The notes: generated by a model not told the origin, from the letters alone. DNA of 36,157 nucleotides from Cytophagaceae bacterium (GCA_029237685.1 JAQZBV010000025.1:1-36157); one strand, 5' to 3'; counted from the stretch's first letter, positions 25,464 through 34,178 are shown. A program made the numbers and translations.

Positions 25464-26141
25464 ATGAGAAAAACGCTTATCGCACTTTTTATTGTATACG
25501 GCGGTATCACTTCATTGTCAGCGCAATCCTTTGAAGGAACTTTTGTCATGCATGTACAGGATGATAATTCGGTCAATATGATGAGTGTATCGGTCAGAAA
25601 GGACAAATTGATTCTTCAACCATTGGATCCGACGATACCCAAACCTGTTAAAATATTGCTGAGTAAAAATAGCAACGATATATTTGTCCTGACGGAAGAA
25701 GGAGGGATGAAGCTAGCCATAAAATATACCTTTCAAAAGCAGGTCGCTGATTCTACAGGTTCTGCTATCACTGTTCAGGAAACAGGGAATTCCAAAACAC
25801 TGGAAGGTTTTGTTTGCAAAGAAGTTTTTATGGACGATGGAGCAGGTATGAAATTACAGCTTTGGGTCACACCGGAACTGGGATTTAGCATGGCTCAGTT
25901 CTATGAATACCTGGGCAAATTTTCCGCGGGTTTAAATGGTGGTGATTATTGGCAGACCGTAAAATTCAGTTCCGCTGATATTTGTAAAAAGAACATAGCA
26001 TTGGAAGTGAAAGAAGTGAAAGAGGCCGATGCTACTGTTATTTTGATAAAGAAAATAAGAAAGGAAACTTTACCTGAAAGTGATTTTAGCACGGAAGGTT
26101 ACATGGTAGTCGATATCAAAGACATTCCCGGAGCAAAGTAA
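25464..26141 (+). CDS. Secreted DUF4412-like protein
   Basis: A 225-residue protein with a clear signal peptide (MRKTLIALFIVYG, cleavage near SLSAQS). The mature part starts SFEGTFVMHVQDD and continues with alternating strands, a conserved-looking EGFVCKEVFMDDG and LQLWVTPELGF, consistent with DUF4412, a beta-rich periplasmic or surface family of unknown role in Bacteroidota. It is divergent from the TonB receptor and shares its control region with it. Confidence 0.7.
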   Translation: MRKTLIALFIVYGGITSLSAQSFEGTFVMHVQDDNSVNMMSVSVRKDKLILQPLDPTIPKPVKILLSKNSNDIFVLTEEGGMKLAIKYTFQKQVADSTGSAITVQETGNSKTLEGFVCKEVFMDDGAGMKLQLWVTPELGFSMAQFYEYLGKFSAGLNGGDYWQTVKFSSADICKKNIALEVKEVKEADATVILIKKIRKETLPESDFSTEGYMVVDIKDIPGAK

Positions 26142-26188
26142 CAAACGGGCACTGTTTTCTCTATACGCATTTCAATGGAGTTTATAGC

Positions 26189-26989
26189 ATGACATACCGC
26201 TACTTTTTATTGTGTTGTATATTTTGGTTTCCCATACCGGCTTCATCAAATTGAAAATGCGCATCTGGATACTTTAGTTTTGTATAAGTATCACAATGGT
26301 TCAATACAAACAATCAGTACAGGTGACAGACAGTTGCTTTTTATTACATGTTGGCCTGGGGAATATATTCTGTGTCCGCTATGATATATATGCTGTCGGC
26401 AGAAGAATACTGCCTTTTACCTTTCTCACAAAAAACGCATTAAAAATCGGTAGCATACTAGAGATTATTTTCTTATTGATGAAGTAGTGAAGATATGATC
26501 ATGTTATTGTCTTTAAATAATAATGAGGAGGCAAAAAGAGACAAACTATTAATTGCGCCTTCCTATTATGAATCCAAAGAATTTTTCATGACCAAACTTC
26601 CGGAAGGGACAGAAGTTTTTTTTGAAGAGTCATTCATTGCGCAGCAGGTGTATGCAGATGAAATTATTCTTCGATTTTATATTTGAGCAGTTGCTGGAAA
26701 ACGGTTATAAGTTCAGAGAGATGAGAGTTCCGTTGAAAATTACGGTCAGAGAAGAGGATGACGGTAAATACTGATGCATCTGTTTCTCAGACAATGGAAT
26801 CGGTTTTGATTCTAATAGATACAAAGACGATGTGTTTGGTTTATACAAACGCTTTCATGCCAACGGTCAGGGAAAAGGGCTTGGACTTTATTTTATAAAG
26901 GAATACATGTGAAAAATCAAAGGAAAGTAGGCATCGAAAGTAAAAAAGGAGAAGGAACTGTTGTCAGACTTTGTTTTGAAAAAGTATAA
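26189..26989 (+). pseudogene. Decayed 7TMR-DISM sensor histidine kinase
   Basis: Fragments in three frames line up in the order of a 7TMR-DISM histidine kinase. A signal peptide starts at 26189 (MTYRYFLLCC). A DISMED2-like piece (LYKYHNGSIQTISTGD) follows near 26260-26330. The end of the seven-helix domain reads YYMLAWGIYSVSAMIY (from about 26342), then KNALKIGSILEI in another frame. ATPase pieces are VYADEIILRF, then after a frameshift near 26670-26684 FEQLLENGYKFR, DNGIGFDS (N/G1 box) and GKGLGLYFIKEY (G2 box), ending in GIESKKGEGTVVRL after a second frameshift. Stops interrupt it at 26772-26774 and 26910-26912. Most of the sensor and all of the dimerisation helices are missing: about 0.8 kb remains of an expected 2 kb or more. 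Confidence 0.75.
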
Positions 26990-26991
26990 TC

Positions 26992-27023
26992 AAAAAAAAT
27001 CCCGCTTCTAAAAAGAAGCGGGA
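26992..27023 (-). terminator. Terminator of the cold shock gene
   Basis: TCCCGCTTCT (27000-27009) pairs exactly with AGAAGCGGGA (27014-27023) around AAAA. On the minus strand the stem is followed by eight T's, so it terminates the cold shock gene that ends at 27053. Confidence 0.85.
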
Positions 27024-27052
27024 CAAAATAATAAATGTGTTGTATCGTTGAA

Positions 27053-27247
27053 CTATGCTAGTTTAACATTCACTGCATTTACGCCTTTTTTGCCGTCTTG
27101 AAGTTCGAAAACAACTTCGTCGTTTTCTCTTACTTCGTCAACTAAACCAGATACGTGTACGAAGTACTCTTTACCTGAATTTTCTTCTTTAATGAATCCA
27201 AAACCTTTAGAAGTGTTAAAGAATTTTACTGTTCCTTTATTAGCCAT
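27053..27247 (-). CDS. Cold shock domain protein
   Basis: A 64-residue single cold-shock domain that binds single-stranded nucleic acid and acts as an RNA chaperone. GTVKFFNTSKGFGFIKEE contains the RNP1 motif KGFGFI, and EYFVHVSGL is RNP2. DEVVFELQDGKKGVNAVNV completes the beta barrel. Length and sequence are typical. The 139-base spacer upstream is A/T-rich and may hold a structured leader, as cold shock messages often do, but I see no specific cold box. It follows the Gdx-type exporter on the same strand, yet probably has its own promoter. Confidence 0.93.
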   Translation of the reverse strand: MANKGTVKFFNTSKGFGFIKEENSGKEYFVHVSGLVDEVRENDEVVFELQDGKKGVNAVNVKLA

Positions 27248-27386
27248 TGTGTTGTTAATTTTATTTACTACAATAATAGCATTTTATTTGTAAAATAAAT
27301 AATTGTATTCCCTTTTTTTTTTCGGGATGAAGAACATAAATAGGCTGGTTTAACATATTTGTTTTAACGGATGGAGACACGAATGA

Positions 27387-27704
27387 CTACTTTGCTACCA
27401 CTTTTAACCCGATAATGCATCCAATTAGCAGAAAAACGAATAATAGCCTCCAGAAATCGGTAGGTTCGTTGTAGAGCAAAATACCCACTATTACTGTTCC
27501 AACGGCTCCTATTCCAGTCCAAATTGCATATGCTGTACCCATGGGAATGGTTTGAATCGCCATATTAAGCAAGACAAAACTGAGGGTGATGCATACGAAG
27601 AAACCTATGCTCCATTTCAAATTGCTGAAGTTGTCAGATAATTTGAGACAAGTAGTGAATCCTACTTCAAATAAACCGGCGATGATGAGGATGATCCAAT
27701 TCAT
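27387..27704 (-). CDS. Small multidrug resistance transporter, Gdx/SugE type
   Basis: A 105-residue, four-helix SMR protein. MNWIILIIAGLFEVGF has the essential membrane-embedded glutamate (Glu13). MGTAYAIWTGIGAVGT is the signature that separates Gdx/SugE proteins, which export guanidinium, from the EmrE drug-efflux branch. The helix-4 segment IGCIIGLKVV also matches SugE. It would work as a dual-topology dimer, since no second SMR gene is adjacent. I see no guanidine riboswitch in the 70-base spacer upstream, which is mostly a long inverted repeat. Confidence 0.88.
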   Translation of the reverse strand: MNWIILIIAGLFEVGFTTCLKLSDNFSNLKWSIGFFVCITLSFVLLNMAIQTIPMGTAYAIWTGIGAVGTVIVGILLYNEPTDFWRLLFVFLLIGCIIGLKVVAK

Positions 27705-27720
27705 AAATGAGAGAACGGTG

Positions 27721-27776
27721 AACTGAAAACTGAGAACAGAAATGCTGTATCAGTTTTCAGTTCTCAGTTTTCAGTT
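27721..27776. repeat. 17-bp perfect inverted repeat with internal direct repeats
   Basis: AACTGAAAACTGAGAAC (27721-27737) and its exact complement at 27760-27776 enclose a 22-base spacer. The right half contains CAGTTTTCAG twice (27751-27760 and 27766-27775). It touches the stop codon of the M1 peptidase gene and precedes the exporter gene on the same strand. It can form a long hairpin but lacks a T run, so whether it terminates transcription is uncertain. Confidence 0.65.
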
Positions 27777-30700
27777 AAAATGTTCTGTTAATGCCAAGCA
27801 CAATGCGTGAACCTGGTTGGAAGTTAGTGGAACTTTCGCTCAACCACAAGGGCATGTCGCAACGCAGCACAAGTGGTGTGATGTCATAAGGGGAGAATTT
27901 GATGGTTAATGCACTTCCAATTCCTGCATCTGCATATACTTTGGAAAACTCTATGCGATCCATTCTGTTGCTTTGCAAAACAGCTACATCGTAGAACAAG
28001 TAGACGTCCAGGTGGAAAGGTTGCGTATATTTCTTTGGTTTAATGCGTACAAGTTCATCCAGATCTATCTCTGCACTCCATGAGGCTGCACTGGCTGTAT
28101 AGGCCAGCGTTAAAATAGTGTCTACACCGTTTAAGGTTGCTTGTTCGGTAAGTTGCTCTCCTGCAAAACCTCTTAAGTTTAAACCTCCTCCCGGTTGATA
28201 CAACCAGGTAGAGTGGATGTTGTTCTCCGGAAAGAACGTACGGGTACGGCTAAACTTATCATTGACCATCGTCTCCGGTGAAGCACCTTGCACAAAAGCC
28301 ATGGATTCAAACGGGGTAGTTTGACTAGCAGCTTGCGCGTAGATTCTTGATGCGATGTTGATTTTACTCCATTTCCATTTATTGATGGATTCTACCGTTA
28401 ATCTGTTATAGTTGTAATCACTGGCTATAAATGGTGTGCGCAATTCTAGCCTGACTGTCCCCGTACCTTTTTTGTAGGTGTATTTTCTGAATAGGTATGT
28501 ATTTAGTGTAGCATGTACATATTCAGCAGGTGCTTTTCTGACATCTCCCCAGAAGCGGTACAATTGGTAATCGTAGGTAGAGGGTTCGTTGATGAGATAC
28601 TTGACCTGCACACCAAGCATTGTATACCGGGGATTGTTTTGATCTTGTTTGCGGAAGATTTTTTCCAATCCTGCACTGGCCATCCATATTCCTGCATTGT
28701 AGGAAAAGGCATTGTTGTGCGACAACTGCTTGCTAAGCAAAGATAAATTTTTCTTGTAACTCCAATTCCAGGCTATGTATTGGTTATAAGTCGTGTAATT
28801 CTCCGGTAAGACTTGACCCAATGTCGTATTACCCCAAACGGATAACGAATAATTATACTTTCTGTAATAACTCCCTTCTGTATGAATTCCCAACATCAAT
28901 CCGTCTTGTTGTTGGTACCATACGTCCGGCCTCCAATACACGGGCCTGCTTTTCCAATCGGGATACAAGGGCACACGGTGGTCGAAGCTGTGTCTAGTAA
29001 AATGTGATTTACCTTTTTGGTTGTTGGACAAATCGATGTCTGTAACTTGTCTGTCGGGATCGATGATTATCGATTGCAGCGGAGAAGTAGTGTATATTTT
29101 AAAGGTATAGGTAGGTTGCAATAAATCCCAACCATACCATTTGGGCAATATGCTGTCGATGCCGGGCTTGACAAACCAAGTATTGGGAATGTAGTAACGA
29201 GTGCTTTGTTTGTCTTTGGTATTGATCAAAACTTCCAGCGGCATTTGCATGCGGCCTTTGCGCTTCAGTGTAATGTCGTAAGCATAACCGGTAGGGCTAC
29301 GGTATTTTTTTATTTTACCTACTTTATAATCGATATACTTCGTTGTTTCCAACCACTGATCAAAGAACCAGGTAAGATCGGTGCCTGTGGATTCGATCAC
29401 AGCTTCTCTGAAATCTTCAGGGTAGGGATGCGCCATGCTCCATTTTTTGACATAGTGTTTCATGGCTTTTAAAAATAAAGAATCACCCAGCACGTGTTTC
29501 AGGTTGTACAACATGACACCTGTTTTGTAATACACCAAACCATAATTGCCGCCATGGCGCAAGGCTCCGTTGAATCCGGAAGAGTGGGTGTTCAAGGGTT
29601 CGTCGAAATTTTCAGTGACGTTATTTAAATACGGCAAATACAAATTGAGGTATTGATTTTCTACCGGATCAATGTATTTACTAATGTAGGCGTTATTGCC
29701 TTTGCGTGTTCTTCTTTTGCCGTTGATGTCATCTAATGCCCATACGGTAAGGAACTGTGTGAAGCCTTCGTCTAATGAAGCACGGTATGTTTCATTAGAA
29801 CCGACCATACCATAGAACCACATGTGTCCGACTTCATGCGCCAGTAAGCCCTGGTGCTGCGGGTAGGTGCCGCCGTCTAATGTAATCATCGGGTATTCCA
29901 TACCGTCTTTGGCATCGGCGATGATGATTTTGGGCCAGGCATAATGTCCAAAATCCCTGGAATAAATTTGAATCACACGTAAGGTAAAAGGTCCTGAGTT
30001 CTGCCATAATGCGGCATGGTGTTCTTGCGCCAGGGTAATGACTTTAATGCCTTTCCATTCCAATTGACCAATACGATAAGAAGGGTCTGTCGTAAAGGCA
30101 AAATTGTGAACGTTCTCCGCATGGAAAATCCATGTTTTGGTTTTGCCTTTGATTCGAGGTACAATGACCGATGGTTTTTCTCCGTAAGGCTTTTTAGCAA
30201 AGTTTTTTAGATCCAATGCGGCACGCAAACTATCGGGTAATACGTCTTTATAATTGACGATGTCGCCTGTGCCATCGCAGATGTATTCGTTGGGTAGTTC
30301 CAGTGCAATGTCAAAGGTGCCGAAGTTGTTGTAATATTCTTTGTCCAGGTCCTGATCGGTATTCCAGCCGGAGTGTGCATCGTATACACACACAGTAGGG
30401 TACCAGTGTACACCGTCGAAATGTTTGTTGTCAAATTCAGTATACGTTTTCATCCTGCGGCGCATCGTACCGGTATCGAACCACGTTTTGAAAGACATGT
30501 TCACACGCAGGGAATCTCCTGATGCCAGTGCTTGAGGAAGTATGATTTTGAAAACGGTATTGTCCTGAATCATTTTTACGGTTTGCCCATTCACGGTAAC
30601 GTTTGTTACCTGAGTGGTTAAACCTGCTGCTTCTTTGGGCCCGAATTTGACTTCTACATGGTTTTCTTTCGATAACGCATGGTAATAGGATCCCGGTCGG

Positions 30701-30993
30701 AAAGCATCCTGGTAAATGTGAAAGTAAATTTCTTTTAAGGTATCCGGAGAGTTGTTCCAATAGGTTAACTCATAAAATTTAGCATCCAATACCTGAGCGG
30801 AATCATCCAATGCAGCATATATTTTGTAATGCACATCCTGCTGCCAGTAACCGTTGTGTGGTTTTTTATTTTTCCAATAGTATTTGTTGGCTGTTGTTCG
30901 GTACGTATTGGGTGCAGTAAATACATTGCTATAGGATTGACCCAATAACGTGGTACTGTTCAATACTAGAAGAAAATAGAAAAGGTATTTCAT
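27775..30993 (-). CDS. M1-family metallopeptidase with long C-terminal region, secreted
   Basis: A 1,072-residue zinc peptidase. I start at the ATG at 30993, giving the signal peptide MKYLFYFLLVLNSTTLLGQS; the frame is open further up to 31098, but that stretch lies inside the upstream gene. The catalytic centre is HEVGH (about residues 382-386) with the third zinc ligand in LDEGF 18 residues on, and the substrate motif appears as GMEYP. The last 400 residues are rich in aromatic strands (YRKYNYSLSVWGN, RLELRTPFI) and end SRIVLGINRTF, suggesting a barrel or membrane-associated module. The start lies four bases after the DnaJ-TPR stop. Confidence 0.85.
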   Translation of the reverse strand: MKYLFYFLLVLNSTTLLGQSYSNVFTAPNTYRTTANKYYWKNKKPHNGYWQQDVHYKIYAALDDSAQVLDAKFYELTYWNNSPDTLKEIYFHIYQDAFRPGSYYHALSKENHVEVKFGPKEAAGLTTQVTNVTVNGQTVKMIQDNTVFKIILPQALASGDSLRVNMSFKTWFDTGTMRRRMKTYTEFDNKHFDGVHWYPTVCVYDAHSGWNTDQDLDKEYYNNFGTFDIALELPNEYICDGTGDIVNYKDVLPDSLRAALDLKNFAKKPYGEKPSVIVPRIKGKTKTWIFHAENVHNFAFTTDPSYRIGQLEWKGIKVITLAQEHHAALWQNSGPFTLRVIQIYSRDFGHYAWPKIIIADAKDGMEYPMITLDGGTYPQHQGLLAHEVGHMWFYGMVGSNETYRASLDEGFTQFLTVWALDDINGKRRTRKGNNAYISKYIDPVENQYLNLYLPYLNNVTENFDEPLNTHSSGFNGALRHGGNYGLVYYKTGVMLYNLKHVLGDSLFLKAMKHYVKKWSMAHPYPEDFREAVIESTGTDLTWFFDQWLETTKYIDYKVGKIKKYRSPTGYAYDITLKRKGRMQMPLEVLINTKDKQSTRYYIPNTWFVKPGIDSILPKWYGWDLLQPTYTFKIYTTSPLQSIIIDPDRQVTDIDLSNNQKGKSHFTRHSFDHRVPLYPDWKSRPVYWRPDVWYQQQDGLMLGIHTEGSYYRKYNYSLSVWGNTTLGQVLPENYTTYNQYIAWNWSYKKNLSLLSKQLSHNNAFSYNAGIWMASAGLEKIFRKQDQNNPRYTMLGVQVKYLINEPSTYDYQLYRFWGDVRKAPAEYVHATLNTYLFRKYTYKKGTGTVRLELRTPFIASDYNYNRLTVESINKWKWSKINIASRIYAQAASQTTPFESMAFVQGASPETMVNDKFSRTRTFFPENNIHSTWLYQPGGGLNLRGFAGEQLTEQATLNGVDTILTLAYTASAASWSAEIDLDELVRIKPKKYTQPFHLDVYLFYDVAVLQSNRMDRIEFSKVYADAGIGSALTIKFSPYDITPLVLRCDMPLWLSESSTNFQPGSRIVLGINRTF

Positions 30994-30997
30994 TGGA

Positions 30998-32077
30998 TTA
31001 ATGTGTTTGGCAATACTTGTATAAGGCACGCGCTGCCTTTCCCTGATCAAATTGATAAGCGGCATGAAAATCCTGACAAGCCTCAGCTGTATCTGCATTG
31101 GCGATGTTCACTAAACCTCTTATATAATGACTGATTCCATTGGATGCATTGATAATAATAGATTCGTTCAGGTATTCTTTCGCTTTTTCGTAGTCCACGT
31201 TTTTATAATATACATAGCCCGCTTTTTGAAACGCTAAATCCGAGACAGGATGCTTATCGAGAAAACGATTATATACTTCAATGGCATTGTCCCATTGTTT
31301 GTTTTGAGTGTAACATTCTCCTTTGAGGAGCAAGAGCGTATCGTTGAAGTTAGGCTTGATTTCTTCAAGGGCGACCAATGCTCTGTCGTATTCTTGCAAT
31401 TGAATGTAACATTGCGACAGCTTATACAACAGCGTGTCTTTGTTTGCTTCCGAGTGGTTCAGTGCTCTTGCGTATAGATGAGCTGCCTGAGCATATGATT
31501 CTTTATATTCAGGTCTCGCTTCAATGAGCACATTCGCTAGTCGTTCGTGTATTTTATAATTGCTTTTGTCTATTTCAATGCCTTGCTGGTAATAATACAT
31601 GGCACCAGCATAATCTTTCGATTTTTCAGATTCTAATCCAAGTTCATAGTTGTTGTTCGAAGCCCGTCTGTTCATGACATTGAAAAGCGTATAACAGCCT
31701 GCTATGAATAACACCGCTACTCCGACCACGATAAAGGTTTGTCTGGAAGGCATCCCCAGTTTAATAGAAAAAGAGGCCTGAGGCTGAACAGGTGCTGATC
31801 TCCTTGGTCTTTGTTGTGCTGTCGGTCTGGCTTGAGCAGGGCGATGTACGGGCGGATGTTCTGTATGGTATAATTTTACATCATACTGTTGACGTTTGAC
31901 CGGATCCGATAAAATCGCGTAAGCTGCATTGACTTTTTTGAAATGGTCTTCATAAAATTTACTTCCCGGATTGACATCCGGATGGTACTTTTTTGCCAGT
32001 GTTTTATAGGCTTTTTTTATGCTGTCCAAAGACGCATTGCGCGGAACACCCAGTACCTGATAGTGGTTAAACTCCAT
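30998..32077 (-). CDS. Membrane-anchored DnaJ-domain protein with TPR repeats
   Basis: A 359-residue protein in three parts. Residues 1-70 are a J domain with HPD at 32-34 (KKYHPDVN), which should stimulate a DnaK ATPase. A Pro/Gln/Arg-rich linker follows, then one membrane helix at about 114-134 ([19 protein letters not shown]). From about 140 to the end are tetratricopeptide-like repeats ([37 protein letters not shown]). The J domain would face the cytoplasm and the TPR part the periplasm, by the single crossing. It lacks the zinc-finger and C-terminal domains of DnaJ. It sits between dprA and the M1 peptidase with short gaps. Confidence 0.85.
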   Translation of the reverse strand: MEFNHYQVLGVPRNASLDSIKKAYKTLAKKYHPDVNPGSKFYEDHFKKVNAAYAILSDPVKRQQYDVKLYHTEHPPVHRPAQARPTAQQRPRRSAPVQPQASFSIKLGMPSRQTFIVVGVAVLFIAGCYTLFNVMNRRASNNNYELGLESEKSKDYAGAMYYYQQGIEIDKSNYKIHERLANVLIEARPEYKESYAQAAHLYARALNHSEANKDTLLYKLSQCYIQLQEYDRALVALEEIKPNFNDTLLLLKGECYTQNKQWDNAIEVYNRFLDKHPVSDLAFQKAGYVYYKNVDYEKAKEYLNESIIINASNGISHYIRGLVNIANADTAEACQDFHAAYQFDQGKAARALYKYCQTH

Positions 32078-32119
32078 CTCAATAATTCATCAAGGCTTAA
32101 GTTCAAATATAACGATATC

Positions 32120-33229
32120 TCATCCAATTATTCTGATTTTTTTGCCTGCCAACATTTGAATTAAACCATTCATTTCCAGTTGCAAAAGCAAGCTTGCTGT
32201 TTGTGAGATAGTGAGTCCGCTTTTCCAGGCCAGGTCGTCCACTTGAATGGTTTCTTCTTTTTCAATCAAGTCATAGAGTATACGTTCTTCTTTACTGAGA
32301 CTCGAAAGAAGTTCCATGTCTTTCAATTTGAATTTGGAATGTGGTTTTGATTCGATGTCCCAGTTAAGCAATTGTGCTACGTCATGAGCGGAGGTAAGCA
32401 AATGAGCCTGATTATTTTTGATGAGGTTGTTGCAGCCGATCGAAGTGGGGATGTTGAGGTTTCCTGGAATGGCCAAGACTTCACGGTTGTAGGAGTTGGC
32501 TAATTGAGCCGTGATGAGCGCTCCTCCTTTTTCTCCGGCTTCGGCTACAATGACCCCTTCACACAAACCTGCAATGATGCGGTTTCGGGCAGGGAAGTGA
32601 TACATCTCGGGTTTGATGTTTGGCGCATACTCGGAAATTAAACCGCCTTGTTCGCACATGTTTTGAGCAATCCGTTGATGGAGATTAGGGTAAATGTGTT
32701 GAATGCCGCTTCCTAGTACACCGATGGTCCTTAACCCTAATTCTAAACAAACCTTATGCGCTGTAATGTCGATGCCATAAGCGAGACCGCTTACTATGAC
32801 GGGGTTCCAGGGAATCAGTTCCTGCAATATATTTTCTAAACAGTGCTTTCCATAAGCAGACGCTTTTCTCGTCCCTACAATCGCAATGGTTTTACTGTGA
32901 TCGGTTTCCGTGTTTCCTTTTGTATAAATAATGATCGGCGCGTCTTCAATTTCTTTCAGCCGTTTAGGATAGAGGGAATCGGTAATAAAAACAATTTGAA
33001 TGTGGTATTTCTCACATTGCGCAATGATGTTTTCCGCTTTTTCAAAAAGCAGCGGATCTTTTAAGGAGTAAGCAATCTGATCCCGAATACCTGGTATTTT
33101 TTTTAGTTTACCGGCTGGGGTGTTGAAAATTTGTTGCACACTTCCGCAATAGGTAATGAGCTGTCGGGCGCTGTAGATGCCAACGCCAGGGACAATGCTT
33201 AGGGCTACGCGGTGGAGAAGGTCTTGCAT
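32120..33229 (-). CDS. dprA: DNA processing protein DprA
   Basis: A 369-residue protein that loads RecA on incoming single-stranded DNA during natural transformation. An N-terminal helical SAM/HhH-like region (VALSIVPGVGIYSARQLI) is followed by the Rossmann-like core: IAIVGTRKASAYGKHC, VIVSGLAYGIDITAHK, IGVLGSGIQHIYPNLH, NRIIAGLCEGVIVAEAGEKGGALITA. The C-terminus is a winged-helix domain (SLSKEERILYDLIEK to LIQMLAGKKIRI). Length and blocks are complete. DprA is conserved also in species not known to be competent, so transformation is not implied by it alone. Confidence 0.93.
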   Translation of the reverse strand: MQDLLHRVALSIVPGVGIYSARQLITYCGSVQQIFNTPAGKLKKIPGIRDQIAYSLKDPLLFEKAENIIAQCEKYHIQIVFITDSLYPKRLKEIEDAPIIIYTKGNTETDHSKTIAIVGTRKASAYGKHCLENILQELIPWNPVIVSGLAYGIDITAHKVCLELGLRTIGVLGSGIQHIYPNLHQRIAQNMCEQGGLISEYAPNIKPEMYHFPARNRIIAGLCEGVIVAEAGEKGGALITAQLANSYNREVLAIPGNLNIPTSIGCNNLIKNNQAHLLTSAHDVAQLLNWDIESKPHSKFKLKDMELLSSLSKEERILYDLIEKEETIQVDDLAWKSGLTISQTASLLLQLEMNGLIQMLAGKKIRIIG

Positions 33230-33283
33230 AAAAAAGTTTTAAAAATAATTGAACTTAAAAATGATGGAGTGTTTCATGCCATC

Positions 33284-33413
33284 CTTTTACTTTTCTTTTG
33301 CTCACCCAAAAGAAAAGTAACAAAAGAAAAAGGTGCCACCAAAGCCAATTGAAGAAGACATGGTGGATCTGGATCGGTCACGTAGTTAATTCCTAAGCAT
33401 GTCTTCTCCAATT
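33284..33413. repeat. Structured intergenic element with two consecutive inverted repeats
   Basis: TTACTTTTCTTTTG (33287-33300) pairs exactly with 33307-33320. Then AATTGAAGAAGACATG (33347-33362) pairs with 33398-33413 with one mismatch, enclosing 35 bases. The spacer upstream of dprA has no credible gene. The first hairpin resembles CTTTTCTTTTG-type intergenic repeats I remember from Bacteroidota genomes. It runs toward the repeat copy at 33477-33593 and may form one composite element with it. Confidence 0.55.
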
Positions 33414-33476
33414 CGCTCCTTTCCTGGACGCCAGCCGCACCATGCAGCTCGTTAAAATATCTATAGTGAAAACTAC

Positions 33477-33593
33477 TGCGTTAGGGATTGAGCCATTGTT
33501 TGAGCTCTTCCTGCCAACGAAAGGTGTGAATTATGAAACTGCATGAATGGCGGGAAAGCGAGTGGCGAAAGCCCGACCCGAAGGGAAACGCCC
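33477..33593 (-). repeat. Interspersed repeat, copy B (inverted)
   Basis: Read on the minus strand this 117-base stretch begins GGGCGTTTCCCTTCGGGTCG and ends ATCCCTAACGCA. Both ends match those of the copy at 34179-34292, which is on the opposite strand and nearly the same length; the middles differ. No reading frame is credible here. Confidence 0.65.
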
Positions 33594-33724
33594 TTATTAT
33601 TAGTTGGTGTATTTCATGAATTGTAATTAATATCAAAAAAAAACTTCAAAAAACTCCGAAAAAATCATTGCTATCTTAACAATGACAAACATAATCATTT
33701 TATTCTTACTTCTTCAAATCTAAC

Positions 33725-33988
33725 CTAATCCAGATTCTTCTTCAATTCTACTAAAAAATCCCGAACCTTTTCTAAAGATTCCAACATTTCATTATTTGAT
33801 CTGACCTTATGTTTTTCAGTTTTTAGGATTTCCTTTGCTCCTTGCAGGGTATAACCTTTTTCCTTGACCAGAGAATAGACCAACTTAAAGTTTTCGATGT
33901 CCTCCTTGGTGTACTGACGATTGCCTTTTTTGTTCTTCTTGGGCGTGCTGTAATAGAGTTTCTCGATGTCTTTTTCTTTGTAGGGCAA
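33725..33988 (-). CDS. MerR-family regulator that has lost its DNA-binding helices
   Basis: An 87-residue protein whose start (MPYKEKDIEKLYYS) and remainder (PKKNKKGNRQYTKEDIENFK, VKEKGYTLQGAKEIL) match the small MerR regulators of Bacteroidota. In those, as I recall them, about 28 residues of the form IGEVA...SLIRFWE...F stand between the two parts. That segment is the helix-turn-helix, and it is missing here: YYS joins directly to TPKKNK at about 33946. The frame is intact, so a clean in-frame deletion is the simplest explanation. The product could keep the second half of the wing and the coiled coil but should not bind DNA in the usual way. A lost-function allele or an assembly error are alternatives. 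Confidence 0.65.
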   Translation of the reverse strand: MPYKEKDIEKLYYSTPKKNKKGNRQYTKEDIENFKLVYSLVKEKGYTLQGAKEILKTEKHKVRSNNEMLESLEKVRDFLVELKKNLD

Positions 33989-34178
33989 TGGGATAATATT
34001 TGCCTCTAAATTACTTTAAGGGTTTGAATATATCGTTTTGACACTGTTGTACTTATCCACATTGAATCCACGAGGTAGAAAAGTGTTGATAATCAGATGA
34101 GGAATAAGAGGTTCTTATTTTTAGAGTACGGTTTTATGTTTAGGATTTTATATTTTGAACTGCGCGTTAAGAGGATTT
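33989..34178. other. Spacer upstream of the MerR-like gene
   Basis: There is no credible gene in this part of the 436-base gap before alaS. TTATCCACA at 34053-34061 is a perfect DnaA box. TGTTGATAA, one mismatch from the reversed box, lies near 34085. The rest is A/T-rich, and I see nothing else. Confidence 0.4.

Noticed and set aside
26296-26686. Two separate 63-residue proteins (26296-26487 and 26495-26686)
   Set aside because: Their translations match consecutive pieces of a 7TMR-DISM histidine kinase and continue in other frames, so they are parts of one pseudogene.
27705-27774. Guanidine riboswitch before the Gdx-type exporter
   Set aside because: The 70-base spacer is almost entirely the 17-bp inverted repeat and shows none of the conserved guanidine aptamer sequence.
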